This document shows, in pieces, positions 1 to 12,800 of a stretch of 64,000 bases of DNA (positions within the stretch are counted from its first letter, which is position 1; every line of letters begins with the position of its first letter). Under the pieces are notes generated by a model that worked only from the letters and a program-made list of their open reading frames with translations, had not been told where the DNA came from and made no database searches. A program made the translations under genes and the position numbers. Source of the DNA: Pelodera strongyloides (Eukaryota; Nematoda; Chromadorea; Rhabditida; Rhabditidae); NCBI GenBank assembly GCA_036852015.1, contig JAANDG010000045.1:372001-436000 (forward strand). Reading direction: 5' to 3'.

Positions 1-600
1 ATACAATAAAAGTACTTTAAATTCTTTTTACGCTTCAAGAGCGTGCACCTTTATTCAAGACTCAAGACAATTGACGTGACTCAAGAAGCTATGCTCTGCC
101 GCGAGTTCCTGTATAACGGTTTGTCGAAACGTACACAGGCAAGGTTTCACTCCTAGATGACGTGACTCAAGAAGCTATGCTCTGCCGCGAGTTCCTGTAT
201 AACGGTTTGTTGAAACGTACACAGGCAAGGTTTCACTCCTAGATGCCTAGAGCTTTTATTGGAAACGAGTGGTAAATATGGGTTTTATGTAATAATACAG
301 GAAAAAGCATAGGCTGAAGAGGCAGGAAACTTGCACCAAATTCGTGAAACCTGTTTTTTTTGCTTATACAATATAAGTACTTTAAATTCTTTTTACGCTT
401 CAAGAGCGTGCACCTTTATTCAAGACTAAAGACAATTGACGTGACTCAAGAAGCTATGCTCTGCCGCGAGTTCCTGTATAACGGTTTGTTGAAACGTACA
501 CAGGCAAGGTTTCACTCCTAGATGACGTGACTCAAGAAGCTATGCTCTGCCGCGAGTTCCTGTATAACGGTTTGTTGAAACGTACACAGGCAATTCGCGG
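1..600. repeat. Tandem repeat block, left edge (280-bp family)
   Basis: This block is made of the same unit that forms the clean 280-bp array at 8511-9350. Inside it an 86-bp sub-unit starting GACGTGACTCAAGAAGCT is duplicated back to back (starts near 73 and 159, again near 440 and 526). The block enters at the window edge, so its full length is unknown. I see no coding signal. Confidence 0.85.
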
Positions 601-607
601 CTCGCGT

Positions 608-935
608 TGCGTGCAACGAGAAAATCGGCGTGCAAGCGGCAACGTCACGGCGTGCAGGCGGCGCGGAAAAATTTGCAAGCCGTTGGGTTATGGCGTGCAG
701 GATTGCACGCCGTACCCACGCGGCCTGCACGCCTTAACCACGCGGCCTGCACGCCGTACCCCCGCGGCTTGCACGCCGTACCCCCGCGGCTGCACGCCGT
801 ACCCACGCGGCCTGCACGCCGTACCCACGCGGCCTGCACGCCGTACCCACGCGGCCTGCACGCCGTACCCACGCGGCCTGCACGCTGTGACGAGGCCGCT
901 TGCACGCCGAAAAAGAACCGTGCGGGTCAGGTCCT
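608..935. repeat. GC-rich 22-bp minisatellite
   Basis: A 22-bp unit containing CACGCCGTACCCACGCGG is repeated with small variation, best from 705 to 890. All frames stay open, so it yields long spurious ORFs. The same GC-rich motif (GCACGCCGT, GGCGTGCAAG) recurs at 5697-5935 and 16870-17150, so it is dispersed. Confidence 0.85.
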
Positions 936-987
936 GACCCTGTACTAAACTGGACTAAACAATCACTGGTTGCTAAAAAACAATTCA

Positions 988-989
<2 letters not shown>

Positions 990-1053
<64 letters not shown>
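990..1053 (+). repeat. Poly(A) tract, 64 nt
   Basis: An uninterrupted run of A follows the minisatellite. It may be the tail of a retroposed sequence or a homopolymer expansion; no coding retrocopy is visible upstream. Confidence 0.9.
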
Positions 1054-1054
<1 letters not shown>

Positions 1055-1231
1055 AACAAACAACCAAAAAAAAAAAACAATAATAACAAGAAAACTAGTG
1101 ATAGCACAAGCGAGGACATTGTTATAGCACAAGCGTAACAACTAGAAACAAAATAGGACAAGAAAACAGGATGAGGACTCGTAACCTAATACTCGTTTCA
1201 TCGATAAAATAATTTGCTAACCAAGTGACAA

Positions 1232-4200
1232 CTATAGAACTATATGCCTATAAATTACTAAAAATTCTTCTTTTGATCGACCATAATGGGTTTCCAGTGT
1301 GAGAATGAACGAAGCGTACTTCTCGTCGTCAAATGGCTCCACACGGCCTCGGGAATCACGACGCAAATCCGCCCTAAACACACAAAAAATTGTTTGTCAA
1401 TCACGAATTTAAGCAAAAGTTAAAATATGTACATTTTGGGAATAGTCAAGTCTCAAGTAGACAATAAAACAGAAAAGTAAATGAAAAAAGCAGACAAATA
1501 AATTTTTTAAGCTAATAGTCATAAAACTATAGAAAGCACTATAGAAAGTAAATACATCAAGTGAACTGACGACGTACAATGCTCTATTCAGGTGATATCT
1601 CCACTGGGTGATCCGTGTTAGCTTATCATCGTCTTGAACTGAAGGTTGTTTCTTCTGGATGATGAGGGAAGAGAGAGCTGAACAGTAAAGATGGTAAAAT
1701 AAGAAGAGGGAAAAAGAGGACATACATTATCAGACGAATATTAAATGAAAACTAACCTATGAAACGAACGACCACATGATCCGGAAATCTCAATAAACGC
1801 TGTGCAGGCAAAGAAGGTGATCCACCTGAATTGGTGAAATATTGTAATCCCCAGAATCTACTGTAAGAGCGTAGGAGCGCAGTGTTAGATACGAATCTGA
1901 TTCGTTAAAAACAATTTTTGCGAATAGAAACTACGTATAAATTAATATCAAGCTGACTACAATTGAAATGTACCTTCACTCCTTTCTTTCTCCGCTGGCC
2001 GCTTATCAGATAGTGTCCACAGCTTTGTGCTCCCTGGTGAGAGAATCTAAAAAATAAGAATGACAAATACAGAAATATCAACTTGTAAGGTGAAGCTAAA
2101 CCAATTTCATAATAATATGCAGAGTAAATAAAAAAAATAGTAGCGGGGAAGTGCCCACAACATACCATTGAGACAAAAGCGTCACAGAACAGTTTCATTT
2201 GGCAAGACATGTCCAGTTCGGAACCTTTGCCTGCGGGTTTTCTTGAGTTAAATGCCTATAAATAGAACAATGAGGATAGTCGCTATGCTCTGTCCATGTT
2301 TGCGAAACGCACATGCGAAAATGACAAATGCCTGTCCATGTTCAGACCTTCTTACATGAATGTCAAATGCTTACCGTAACCCATGCGAATGACGCGTTTG
2401 ACATAGTCCCGCAACGAAAGTGCCTCAGATCCGTACTATTTGAAATAGATCCGTACTATTTTAAAATAGATCCATACTAGATGCAAAGTCGCTGCGGGAC
2501 CTTGTCAATGACATTAACTCGAACATGGACAGGCATTTGACATTTTGGCAAGTGCGTTTCGCAAACATGGACAGGGCAAAATCGAAGGATATTGCAATCA
2601 TAAAAGGATAATCTAAATAATCTGAAAACTAAGTTAAGGCAACGTACCGACGTAACCATGTAGAGATGACACGGACGGAATGTGAGATCAGATGGATGAT
2701 TTATCCACAACTTAGAGTGTGGAAACATAATCCCTAGAATAATTATTAAGAAGAATCAACCCGAAAAGTTGTAACGTATACTATTGTATTGTATTGTAAC
2801 GTATACTATTGTAACAGTATTTCCAGGTGTTCTTCCGAAGGGCAAAAAACAGTTTCTTCAACCCTAAAACACAGTAATAACACTTCCTTACCATAATTCG
2901 CCGTTATGTACCGTTGTCATTATTGAAGAGAAAATAATTAATAACTGTAGAAGTTGCAGCTTCTTTAAAATCTGCAGAAGTTTCTCTAAAATCGCCCACA
3001 TTTCTATTTCATTAATTTCAACTTACTGTAAGCTTCCGGCTATATCGTTGTAAAGGTTGTCCACCTTGCATTGTGAGGTTGCTAGGCGGGGATTGCTTCC
3101 CGATCCATTCTTTGCTAGCACGCCTGCTGAAAATTCTTGCATAATTAATTGATAAAATCAAAGAAGCTTACCATTCACATATGCAAAAAAAATTAATATT
3201 AGAGAAATACAACTTACATAACATAAAGAATTCAGACCTCTCCTTAGCCGACATATGCCTCCTCAGTTGTGCCACCAACAGTAAAATAGTCGGATCTCCT
3301 TAATATACTATGTAAAAGTGCCAGCCAACAGTAAGCAATATATGCACATATTGATAATTTCCTCACGTTAGCTCATCTTTTCTCATAAAATATTTTTTTC
3401 GCGTTATACGAATTATTCATAACATCATATATACTTAAGGATAACATCAACTTCAGCAATTTTATCCACTAAACAAATTATAAATAGTCAAAATAGTAGT
3501 AAAATGAACTATTAAACTGAAAAAGTAGTAGTGGCTTACTATCTGAATTTCTCTTCCTCATGCAAATTGAACTTGATCCCGCATCGTCATCATCGTCATC
3601 CTCTTCCTCATCAGTGGTCACTGAAAGGGACTCTTAATGGGTACAACTATATAATTGGCTATATAAATATGCAAAGAGAATAATATGCTTGGTTCAGTAC
3701 TGTATCCCATTATCATATCCATTCACATTAGCTTTATTTAGAAAACAAACAAAGTACTCACCAGTTGATACAGATGGACTTGACCAATCATCCACACTTA
3801 TACTTGATTGATCTAGGCAACTCTGATCACCTTCCATTTCGCCTCTAGAATTTGCACGGCATCATTTTTAGTTGGCAATTGAAATAAGAGCATTCAACGT
3901 ACTATATTCAAGAATGTTCATGACAGACCAGCAAAGAAAAAGCAGCAAAGAAAACCAGAAAGGTACCTATCGGCCTCATCTCGATCACTTTGCTCCGTTG
4001 TTTGTCCTTGTCCAGTACTTCCGTTGCTGTTTGGCCCAAAAATTGCATACAGTTCGCTTCTCGAAAATACGGGGGCTCCTCACGGGTAACATTCGCCTGT
4101 ACATAACACAACGCTCCGGAAGACAATAGTACGGGTTTAATACTCGCAAACAAAGGAAATAAAGGAAAATGTTCACCCTAAAACATTCCAATAACATCAC

Positions 4201-4782
4201 TAGGAGCAATTGTATACAACAAAAAAAACAGATATAAGTCAATGGTCAATGCATAGACACGTATATGGTACCACTACTGAACACACCAAAACTAATCATC
4301 AAATAACAAACAAACAAATAAATGTTATACCTCACCTTTATTTTCGTCAAGGATCCTAATGCGCTTCACAATACAAATAACCGACTCGGCGTTTGGGCGA
4401 AACCTGGATAAAATAAGGGCTATAAATAAATTAAATAGGAATATGAAGCAATGATCATAAAAGGGTTCATCCCAACGCCCAACAAATGGTGAGTATATAT
4501 CACGAATAAAATATTAAATGATCAATTTCCGCAATTTAATCCATTAAGCAAAAAGCAATATTACCGTGAGGCCTCTTCAATTGTTATGCGCAGAGACACA
4601 TCCCCCTTTTAATTTGTCCCTTTCCTTTCATACAATATCTGAGGTTGGAAAACCGTGATAAATAGGCCGTAAATCTTAGAGACTTGCTAATTATTCCTAC
4701 CTTCAACCTTTCTTCAACAGTCCCCGACTGTAAAACCATGCAGGGTTTCCAGGGTATGGGTATTCTACTTGCGGGGTTAAAT
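1232..4782 (-). pseudogene. Spliced gene of unknown function with two in-frame stops in its 5' exons
   Basis: I do not recognise the protein. Fourteen exons chain in phase with GT-AG introns, from high to low coordinate: 4701-4782, 4565-4638, 4336-4403, 3967-4096, 3762-3844, 3540-3620, 3027-3126, 2912-2985, 2648-2733, 2166-2255, 1974-2046, 1826-1860, 1578-1654, 1232-1373 (stop 1232-1234). The frame is broken by TAA at 4609-4611 and TGA at 4080-4082. From the ATG at 3835-3837 the last ten exons are open for 277 codons. That part has an acidic run (EEEDDDDDDA), then a mixed globular-looking region, and ends near YGRSKEEFLVIYRHIVL. It could be a functional 277-residue protein with old 5' exons, or a decaying gene. 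For 1826-1860 an alternative longer exon exists. The phase agreement over ten junctions argues for a real gene body. Confidence 0.55.
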
Positions 4783-5345
4783 CTGTAAGCACATATAGAT
4801 TTACTCTTAAAACAATATAAATAATCAAATAAAAATTCGCACACATGATTCCCACACAGGAACACAATCAAACATGCAGAACAATCCTTTAATTTATCAT
4901 ACTAAAACATTCTGCCTTTACTACAATATTTGTGTTTTAATATAAATTACTAGGAATCACTGTAATGGGAAAGTATGTGGGAATCATCGGTGGCTACAAT
5001 AGTATTAAGATAAGTAGCTTTCTTGCAAATTCAGAAAACAACAGAACGTAATAGGAATAGGTCTCCAGAGAATTACTAGCTCCCAAAATGAATACACTGG
5101 TTGCTGATTTAGCGCTTACACAATATATACAAGATAGTTCACAGACAACGTAGTTAGTAATCAAAATACAATAAATGCGCGCAAGACGCCATAAAGTGAA
5201 TGTAACGAGTAACACGCAATAAAAAAACCAATACATGCCAACGGATGTTATTCCATTAAAGAGCAAAGATATCACAATGCAAGACGAGGACTGAAAAGGT
5301 AGCGAATGCCTCGCACCCCCTGCCCTGCCATCCATGCTCCTCCCA

Positions 5346-5450
5346 TATTGCCAAAGGCGAATATGGTTATAGGCGAATATGGTACATAACTCCTCCCAAA
5401 GGTGCCAAAGGTGCCAAAGGCGAATATGGTACATAACTCCTCCCCCATCT
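5346..5450. repeat. Short direct repeats
   Basis: The motif AAAGGCGAATATGG with ACATAACTCCTCCC recurs three times with gene-like spacing of a few tens of bases. No ORF of interest. The rest of 4800-6790 holds no gene that I can support. Confidence 0.6.
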
Positions 5451-5696
5451 CATATCGTGACAACGTACTATATCAACGAGAGAGAGGCCCAAAACTGGAA
5501 TCAACCATGTAATGCACCTTGCATCGTTACAATGATCTTTACAAACAATGAAAATACTTTTTTTACAAACCGATAGCCGAACCGAACTGAAAATATAAAA
5601 ATTTTGAATTTTTTAAAACACTAGCTATCTGCACAGACACTGTACGTCTGTGGACTCAATCTGATTACGGTATGTAGGACTCTAATTTGGGAAACA

Positions 5697-5935
5697 CTCG
5701 GTTGGCGTGCAAGCCGCGTGGGCACGGCGTGCAAGTTGCACGCCGTTGGGCACGGCGTGCAAGTTGCACGCCGTGCCCACGCCATTTCGCCTCCGGGCTT
5801 TTGGCGTGCAGGCGGCGTGGTAACGGCGGGCAAGTTGCACGCCATACCCGTCTGGCGTGCATTTTTCACGCCACCACGTTGCCAAATACACATTGCACGC
5901 CGTAGTCACGCGGCTTGCACGCCAAGTTTCGTCAG
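5697..5935. repeat. GC-rich minisatellite, related to 608-935
   Basis: Alternating GGCGTGCAAG and TTGCACGCCGTG motifs in both orientations form an imperfect inverted, GC-rich cluster in AT-rich surroundings. It makes spurious ORFs on both strands. Confidence 0.75.
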
Positions 5936-6351
5936 TGTTGCGCGGGAAAGAGCACCATTTGAATTACATGAGCTTTAAAAAAAATGTTGAGCGGGTAGTG
6001 ACTATTGAGCGTTACATGTAACTCCCGTTCAATCGAAAATTTGTTTCTGCGTGTTTTTTAGCGTAAATTTGCAATGCACTGACGCGGTAAATTGTTAGCA
6101 CAAAGGCTCTCAGGCCAGCTTTCGCTAACGTTTGGCTCTGTCTCTGGCCTGGTAGCGTTTGTTAAGCAATTTGTCCCGATTTTTAAAACGGCCCTGTTTT
6201 TTTTTTAGCGTGTGAAAACTTTCCCTTCTTCGCTTTCAACAAAAGTTTACCTTCACCTTACGTAGGGAGAAAAACGAAAGTTCCCTGTTTAAGAGAGTAT
6301 ATATATTAAGAATAAAAAGATATGGAAATGAGTTTTTGTGTTGATTGCAAG

Positions 6352-7225
6352 AGCATGGTTGACTGGGAATGGTTTCCTCTCTGTGCTCTGCACTTGAGCA
6401 TTGTGAGAGACGGAGAGAATCCGATCCGGTGATAGAATATACACCTTGTGATAGGGCGGTGATAGGACATCATAAACATATGACATTTTGTGCATGCGGA
6501 GCTCGAGTGGAGTGCGGTTTTCACAAATTTTTCGAAATCATCCCATTTCTACAAAAGAAAAGTGTACTATGACGTATGTACCTTGCGTTATTGAACTACT
6601 GACTCTTACAATTAGTTGCTGATGTTACATGAAGTCAACACCGCGTTACCACTTTCAAACTGTAACGAGAATTTGCAGGTTTTTGCATAGAAAATTAGGA
6701 ATGAAACTGTACTTTGAACTCCCTTGAATAAAGGTGCACGCTCTTGAGGCGTAAAAAAAAAATTCAGCAAAACAAAAAGTGAACATTGTTTATTGTCAAA
6801 ACAAGGTTTGCTGCGTTGTATTGGTTTCTTCATCTGATTCTTGAGTTGACCGTTCGGGTTTGGTAATTATCATAATTGTGGCGAAAATTTGCATAAGAAG
6901 GGAGACGAGCAGGGCAAGGACGAGGGAGTAGAGGAGGATCATACTGGAAAATAATACTGCATCACAAACCACGTGTCATACCACTTTAAAAACAATACAT
7001 GGTCGACTGGGAATGGACTCCATGTGGCCTGGCACACAGTGCAATACAATTAGCGTTAAATAAATGGAGTACTGTTGGTCCAGCAAACCTTTCACAGCCC
7101 ACGTGCCATACCGCTTTAAAATAAACGTACACTACATGGTTGACTGGGAATGGTTTCCTCTCTGTGCTCTGCACTTGAGCATTGTGAGAGACGGAGAGAA
7201 TCCGATCCGGTGATAGGATATACAT
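6352..7225. repeat. Duplicated about 95-bp segment (6352-6455 and 7135-7225)
   Basis: Both copies begin TGGTTGACTGGGAATGG and run through CTCTGCACTTGAGCATTGTG to GAATCCGATCCGGTGATA. A third, shorter version of the start lies near 7000-7030. They flank the last coding exon of the six-helix gene, in direct orientation about 780 bp apart. Confidence 0.8.
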
Positions 7226-9799
7226 GCAAATTGAGACGGTGCTCAAGCTGAAAGTAAAATAGAAAGTAAAGTAAATTGAAATTGTAAGCCACCGGTAGGA
7301 AGTGAGCGTAAATGGTCGATTATTGTAAGCTGTGGTAGATGTGATTTTTCTCTCACCACAGTTAGGCCGTTTCCGTGGCTTGGATGCCAGTATGCCAGGC
7401 TCACAGCCAAGAGACAAGGTAACGCTATGCAGGTTTTTGAAATACCGGCCGGTGCCGCTTTTTGAAACACGTCGACTACACCAGCATTCTTATGCAGCTT
7501 GTGCAAATGAACATAAATTAGAATAAAACATCGAGCTAAATTTAGCATAAATACGTAAGAATTCAGATGCCCACGATGCGTTTCAAAAACTGGCCGGTAT
7601 TAGTTTCGAGTTTGAATTGAACCCACCCTTGTAAAATCAGAGCGGCCGTTGATAAATGTGTGCTTCTCATAGTTGAAGAGAGGAACGAGACGAATGAACA
7701 GATGAGGATATAGCCTGGAATATTTAGTTCCTGTTATTTAAAATATTATTTGCAAAACTTGAAATGCCTGACACCATTACCTGTTCATTACGCTTGGTTT
7801 CCATTGTTTTATTATCAAATCACCTCTTTGCCGATCAACGACAACACGACGAGTTATGTACTACTTTCTTTTCATCATTTCATTGTGACGCACACCATGT
7901 GGTGTTATTTAATAAATAAATCTCATTTTGTGCTTAAAGCGAAATGCTAGCCCCTTTGGAAAATTTGCATATGATAAGCAAATCCTATGTATCCTATGCT
8001 AATTTTGTACAATTGCCGTGGACGATCGTACAAAATAACCATAGGATACATAGGATTCGCTTATCATATGCAAATTTTCCGAAGGGGCTAGCATTTCGCT
8101 TTAAAAATCGATCTCCAACTTTAATTGTATCTCCGCACAGATACACGTTAGGGATAATGTTGTATGGATTTTTATGATCATGCTATTTCGACGTAGAATT
8201 GATGCAAGTAACAAAAAGGTGTCGTATTTTTAGTGACCCACTATCCTCAATTTCGCAAGTTTAATTTTATCCCTTTGGTAGGTCGCGGAACGGAAATCGA
8301 ACCATATCACTTAGATGAACAAATACTTACCTGCAATAATACTTTCGATCAGTCCGAATCCGTAGAGCGCTCCCGGGTTCACAATATTGGTTGAAGGCCT
8401 AAACAATAAAACGAATTGGGATCAGAACTTGGTCTTGCGGCATAGGCATACAAAAACCACGTGTCATTACGCCCTAAAGCGGGTTAACGGACGGTTTTTT
8501 GACTGCAATATGGGTTTTATGTAATAATACAGGAAAAAGCATAGGCTGAAGAGGCAGGAAACTTGCACCAAATTCGTGAAACCTGTTTTTTTTTGCTTAT
8601 ACAATAAAAGTACTTTAAATTCTTTTTACGCTTCAAGAGCGTGCACCTTTATTCAAGACTCAAGACAATTGACGTGACTCAAGAAGCTATGCTCTGCCGC
8701 GAGTTCCTGTATAACGGTTTGTTGAAACGTACACAGGCAAGGTTTCACTCTTAGATGCCTAGAGCTTTTATTGGAAACGAGTGGTAAATATGGGTTTTAT
8801 GTAATAATACAGGAAAAAGCATAGGCTGAAGAGGCAGGAAACTTGCACCAAATTCGTGAAACCTGTTTTTTTTTGCTTATACAATAAAAGTACTTTAAAT
8901 TCTTTTTACGCTTCAAGAGCGTGCACCTTTATTCAAGACTCAAGACAATTGACGTGACTCAAGAAGCTATGCTCTGCCGCGAGTTCCTGTATAACGGTTT
9001 GTTGAAACGTACACAGGCAAGGTTTCACTCCTAGATGCCTAGAGCTTTTATTGGAAACGAGTGGTAAATATGGGTTTTATGTAATAATACAGGAAAAAGC
9101 ATAGGCTGAAGAGGCAGGAAACTTGCACCAAATTCGTGAAACCTGTTTTTTTTGCTTATACAATAAAAGTACTTTAAATTCTTTTTACGCTTCAAGAGCG
9201 TGCACCTTTATTCAAGACTCAAGACAAATTGAAATGACCCAACTAGCTATGGTCTGCCGCGAGTTCCTATATAACGGTTTGTTGAAACGTACACAGGCAA
9301 GGTTTCACTCCTAGATGCCTAGAGCTTTTATTGGAAACGAGTGGTAGAGTTATGCAGGATATAGCACTCATAAGCCTAAGCCTAAGCCTAAGCCTAAGCC
9401 TAAGCCTAAGCCTCAGCCTAAGCCTAAGCCTAAGCCTAAGCCTAAGCCATGCAAAGAGGAAAATGTTACCAGTCATGAATGTTCCACATTGATCTTGACG
9501 TGGCGTATATGGAAAAGACGAGTATGGTAGCCGCCAAAAGTACTGTAGCGATAGATAGTGATACGGTAAGAATGGCACCTGAAACGGTTCCGCGGTTAGA
9601 GAGACAGCGAGGAGTGAGTTCGAGAAAAAAAGGATATCTCTCTCCCTTTCAAGCTTGGCGCTTAGAAAGGGAGAGAGACAGAGAAAGTTAGAGATAAAGT
9701 TATATTTAAAGGGAAATAGGATGGGATAGAACCAGAGAGATACAGAGTGTGAGGAACACTTTAGACAATTAGAAAGGGGCAGAGAGAGAGTGAGAGAGT

Positions 9800-9830
<31 letters not shown>

Positions 9831-12800
9831 GGAGAGAGAGAGAATAAGATTTACCTTTTCCGTGCCGCTTCGGTACGAGCAAATTAATCGACGATAAACA
9901 AATAGTTATTGTTGGCAGGAGAAGCACTTCAAAGTAGGCGAGACATATCAGAATCACAAAGATCAGCTGGTCCGAGCTGTAATGATGGTTTATAAGGTAA
10001 ATGTCTAGCTTACGGCTAGAACAAACCAGGTTCAAATCCAATGGCGCACAGCTGCGCGAATAACACTTGTTCCCCCGTACGCACCATCCTGAACCAATTG
10101 TGGCATACCCACAATGAGCGTATCGCATGTTATGGGTTTCATTCGTGGCCAAAGGGTTTTAAAGCGAAGTGCCAGCTCCTTTGGAAAATTTGCATATGAT
10201 AAGCAAATCCTATGTATCCTATGCTAATTTTGCGCGATCGTCCACGGCTATCGCGCAAAATTAGCATAGGATACATAGGATTTGCTTATCATATGCAAAT
10301 TTTCCAAAGGAGCTGGCACTTCGCTTTAAGTTCCTATCAGCCATTACAACTAAATTAACTAGCTACCTTTTTTTGAGTCAGTGGGGATGTAGTATAAGCT
10401 AGGCGATACATATTAGGCGTTCAGCTAGTTTGACCAAAATGAACCCTAAGTGTTCAGTGCAGGCCTTGTGCATATCTTGTGCAGACATTGTGCAGACCTT
10501 GTGTTGACCTTGGGCAGACCCTGTGCAGACCTTGTACAACTAACAACGGACCTCGGACAAAAGGAATGGTTATTTACAATACCTATTTTCCGATTGGTGA
10601 ATCTGTACGTATTGTAAGTTCAGCTCAACCGCCGACGTGTTGAGCGCACTGAACCAGAGTAACACGGAGAGACATGAGAAAACGATGTGCAGAATCTAAA
10701 CTTGAAACTATTTTAAAGCGGTACATCACGTGGTTTTGAAATTCGAGACGCGAGAAAACAATGTGCACTATATAAAAACTGTATTTATTAAAATAAATTT
10801 TATTTATATTTATAATTGTAATATAAAAAAAATCTTTGCCTTGGTTTCGTGAGCGTTCGGAACCAAGGCAAAGAGATAGCGAGGTAGGGTGCAAGCCGCG
10901 TAAAAACCGCGCACAAAGCATCATTCGGGCGCGCAAAGCATACATCAAAAAGAAATGACGGGCCGCTTGCTTGCCAATACTTTGGCTGAGCACATACTCA
11001 ACCTAGGGTTAAATAATTATACGGTACATATAACATATTTAAATATTAAATATTTATTAACACATAAAATGTGTGCATCAATATGATGAAAGGTTGACAA
11101 GCATCAATTGAATGGCCATGGTTTTAATCATCTCAAATTTATGAGCTTGATCTTACCTGGAAGGCGATTCGGTTCTTGTAAAGTGGCCAAAATCCGCATA
11201 GAGCTCCAATTAGTTGTAGAAGGGCAGGAATTAAAATGGCTGTCCCAGTACGCACATGAAATACAAAAAACATAGATATTGAATAGGTAATAAACCCTTG
11301 TTAGATCAAGTGTGGTAGTCCTAGGTCTTAAAGCGAAATGCTAGCCTCTTTAGAAAATTTGCATATGATAAGCAAATCCTATGTATCCTATGCTAATTTT
11401 GTACGATTGCTGTGGACGATCGTACAAAATTAGCATAGGATACATAGGATTTGCTTATCATATGCAAATTTTCCAAAGGGGCTAGCATTTCGCTTTAAGT
11501 GCAACTACCAACATTCTACTGGCCTCATTCATTGTCACATAAAATAACAAGCAATTTTTTACATTCATCAAAGATAGTATGTGGTCTTGCCGTGTATTGT
11601 TTGAAAAAAATTAAATAACAATATGCTTGAGTGTTATTGAAAATCACTAATAGTCTGCTGCCTTACCTTGCATTGTTTGAAAATATATAAAAATTTCAAT
11701 AACGCTATGCTTGAGTGTTACTGAAAGAAATAAACAATCACGAGCAAATAAGGAAAACATTGAAAATAAACTCGCTACTTGAATAATTTGCGCTCCTTCT
11801 TCAGGGCTTCCGGCGAAATCCTCTGGTTTTCCCAAATCGAGGAAGATGTTGGAGATTTGACGATCCTGAGATGTTATTTTAATATTTCTGAGTTTCTATA
11901 CTTTGGGTTCGCCTATTATTAGTGGCGAGACACAGGGAAGAGACAGAAGAGGAGTGAGGGAGAGGGCAAGAGAAAGACATGAAGAAAGCGAGAGAGGAAG
12001 AGAGAGAGAGAGAGAGAGAGCGAAAGAGAGAGAAAACTGGTAATTTCCAAAGGCCAAACCTTAAACAGATCGTAGTATCTGTAAATGGCGAAGGCAAGAA
12101 ACGCTCCAGAGACTACAAACTGAACAGCGGGCAGAACGCAATAAGCTGCCACCCATGCGGAGATGCGACGACTGAAAAAAACTATGTTCTCATTTACCGC
12201 TGCGCCAAAACAGCCGCGCTGTTTTGGCACACGGTCTGCGAACCACTGTATAATCCGAGGCAGCGGCTTTGCCACTATGATCCTGCGAGCGGCGCGGTTT
12301 TGGCGTGCAATTGACGAGTTAAGGGACAATGCTGGTGAGTTACGGGAAGGCAATCAATAACAGATAATTTATTCTTCCTTTAGCTATCCTTTTGCCACAT
12401 AACCTAAGGCCTTCACCCTTTAAAACAAGTTACAATAAATAAACAATCAATAACTAAGAAAATCAATCGATACCCTTTTTTCTTAGTCACCGTTCGTTCG
12501 TCATTTCTTAAAATCGGTCTTTCACTATTGGAAGACGGGGAATGGCACTCATCCAGGTCCAGAAACCGGAACTCGTCGTATATCTAAACTTTATGCCATA
12601 CTTGTTGGCCTTCGTTTGTTTGTTTGTTTGTATTATGTGCGTTATGCTCTAGAATTCAGAGTTCGCTGGTTCACGTTCCCAGTGGCTACACCGTGTCGCT
12701 GGTTTATAAATATCTAACTTTTAATTGATTGATTTTATTTCCTAACACATAACATCACATTAGATTTAGCTCATAAGAATAGTATTAAATATTCAACCTA

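Noticed and set aside
527..948. Overlapping ORFs with repeated Ala-Cys-Thr-Pro-Tyr-Pro type units
   Set aside because: Products of the 22-bp minisatellite, open in several frames and on both strands.
1578..1683. Longer exon starting at 1683 joined to a frame reading RFWGLQYFTNSGG at 1745-1860
   Set aside because: Phase from the preceding exon 1974-2046 supports the shorter VDSGDYNISPIQ reading and the acceptor at 1655; the alternative needs a frame that stops upstream.
8511..9350. CRISPR-like array
   Set aside because: Units of 280 bp are directly abutting without spacers and the genome is eukaryotic.
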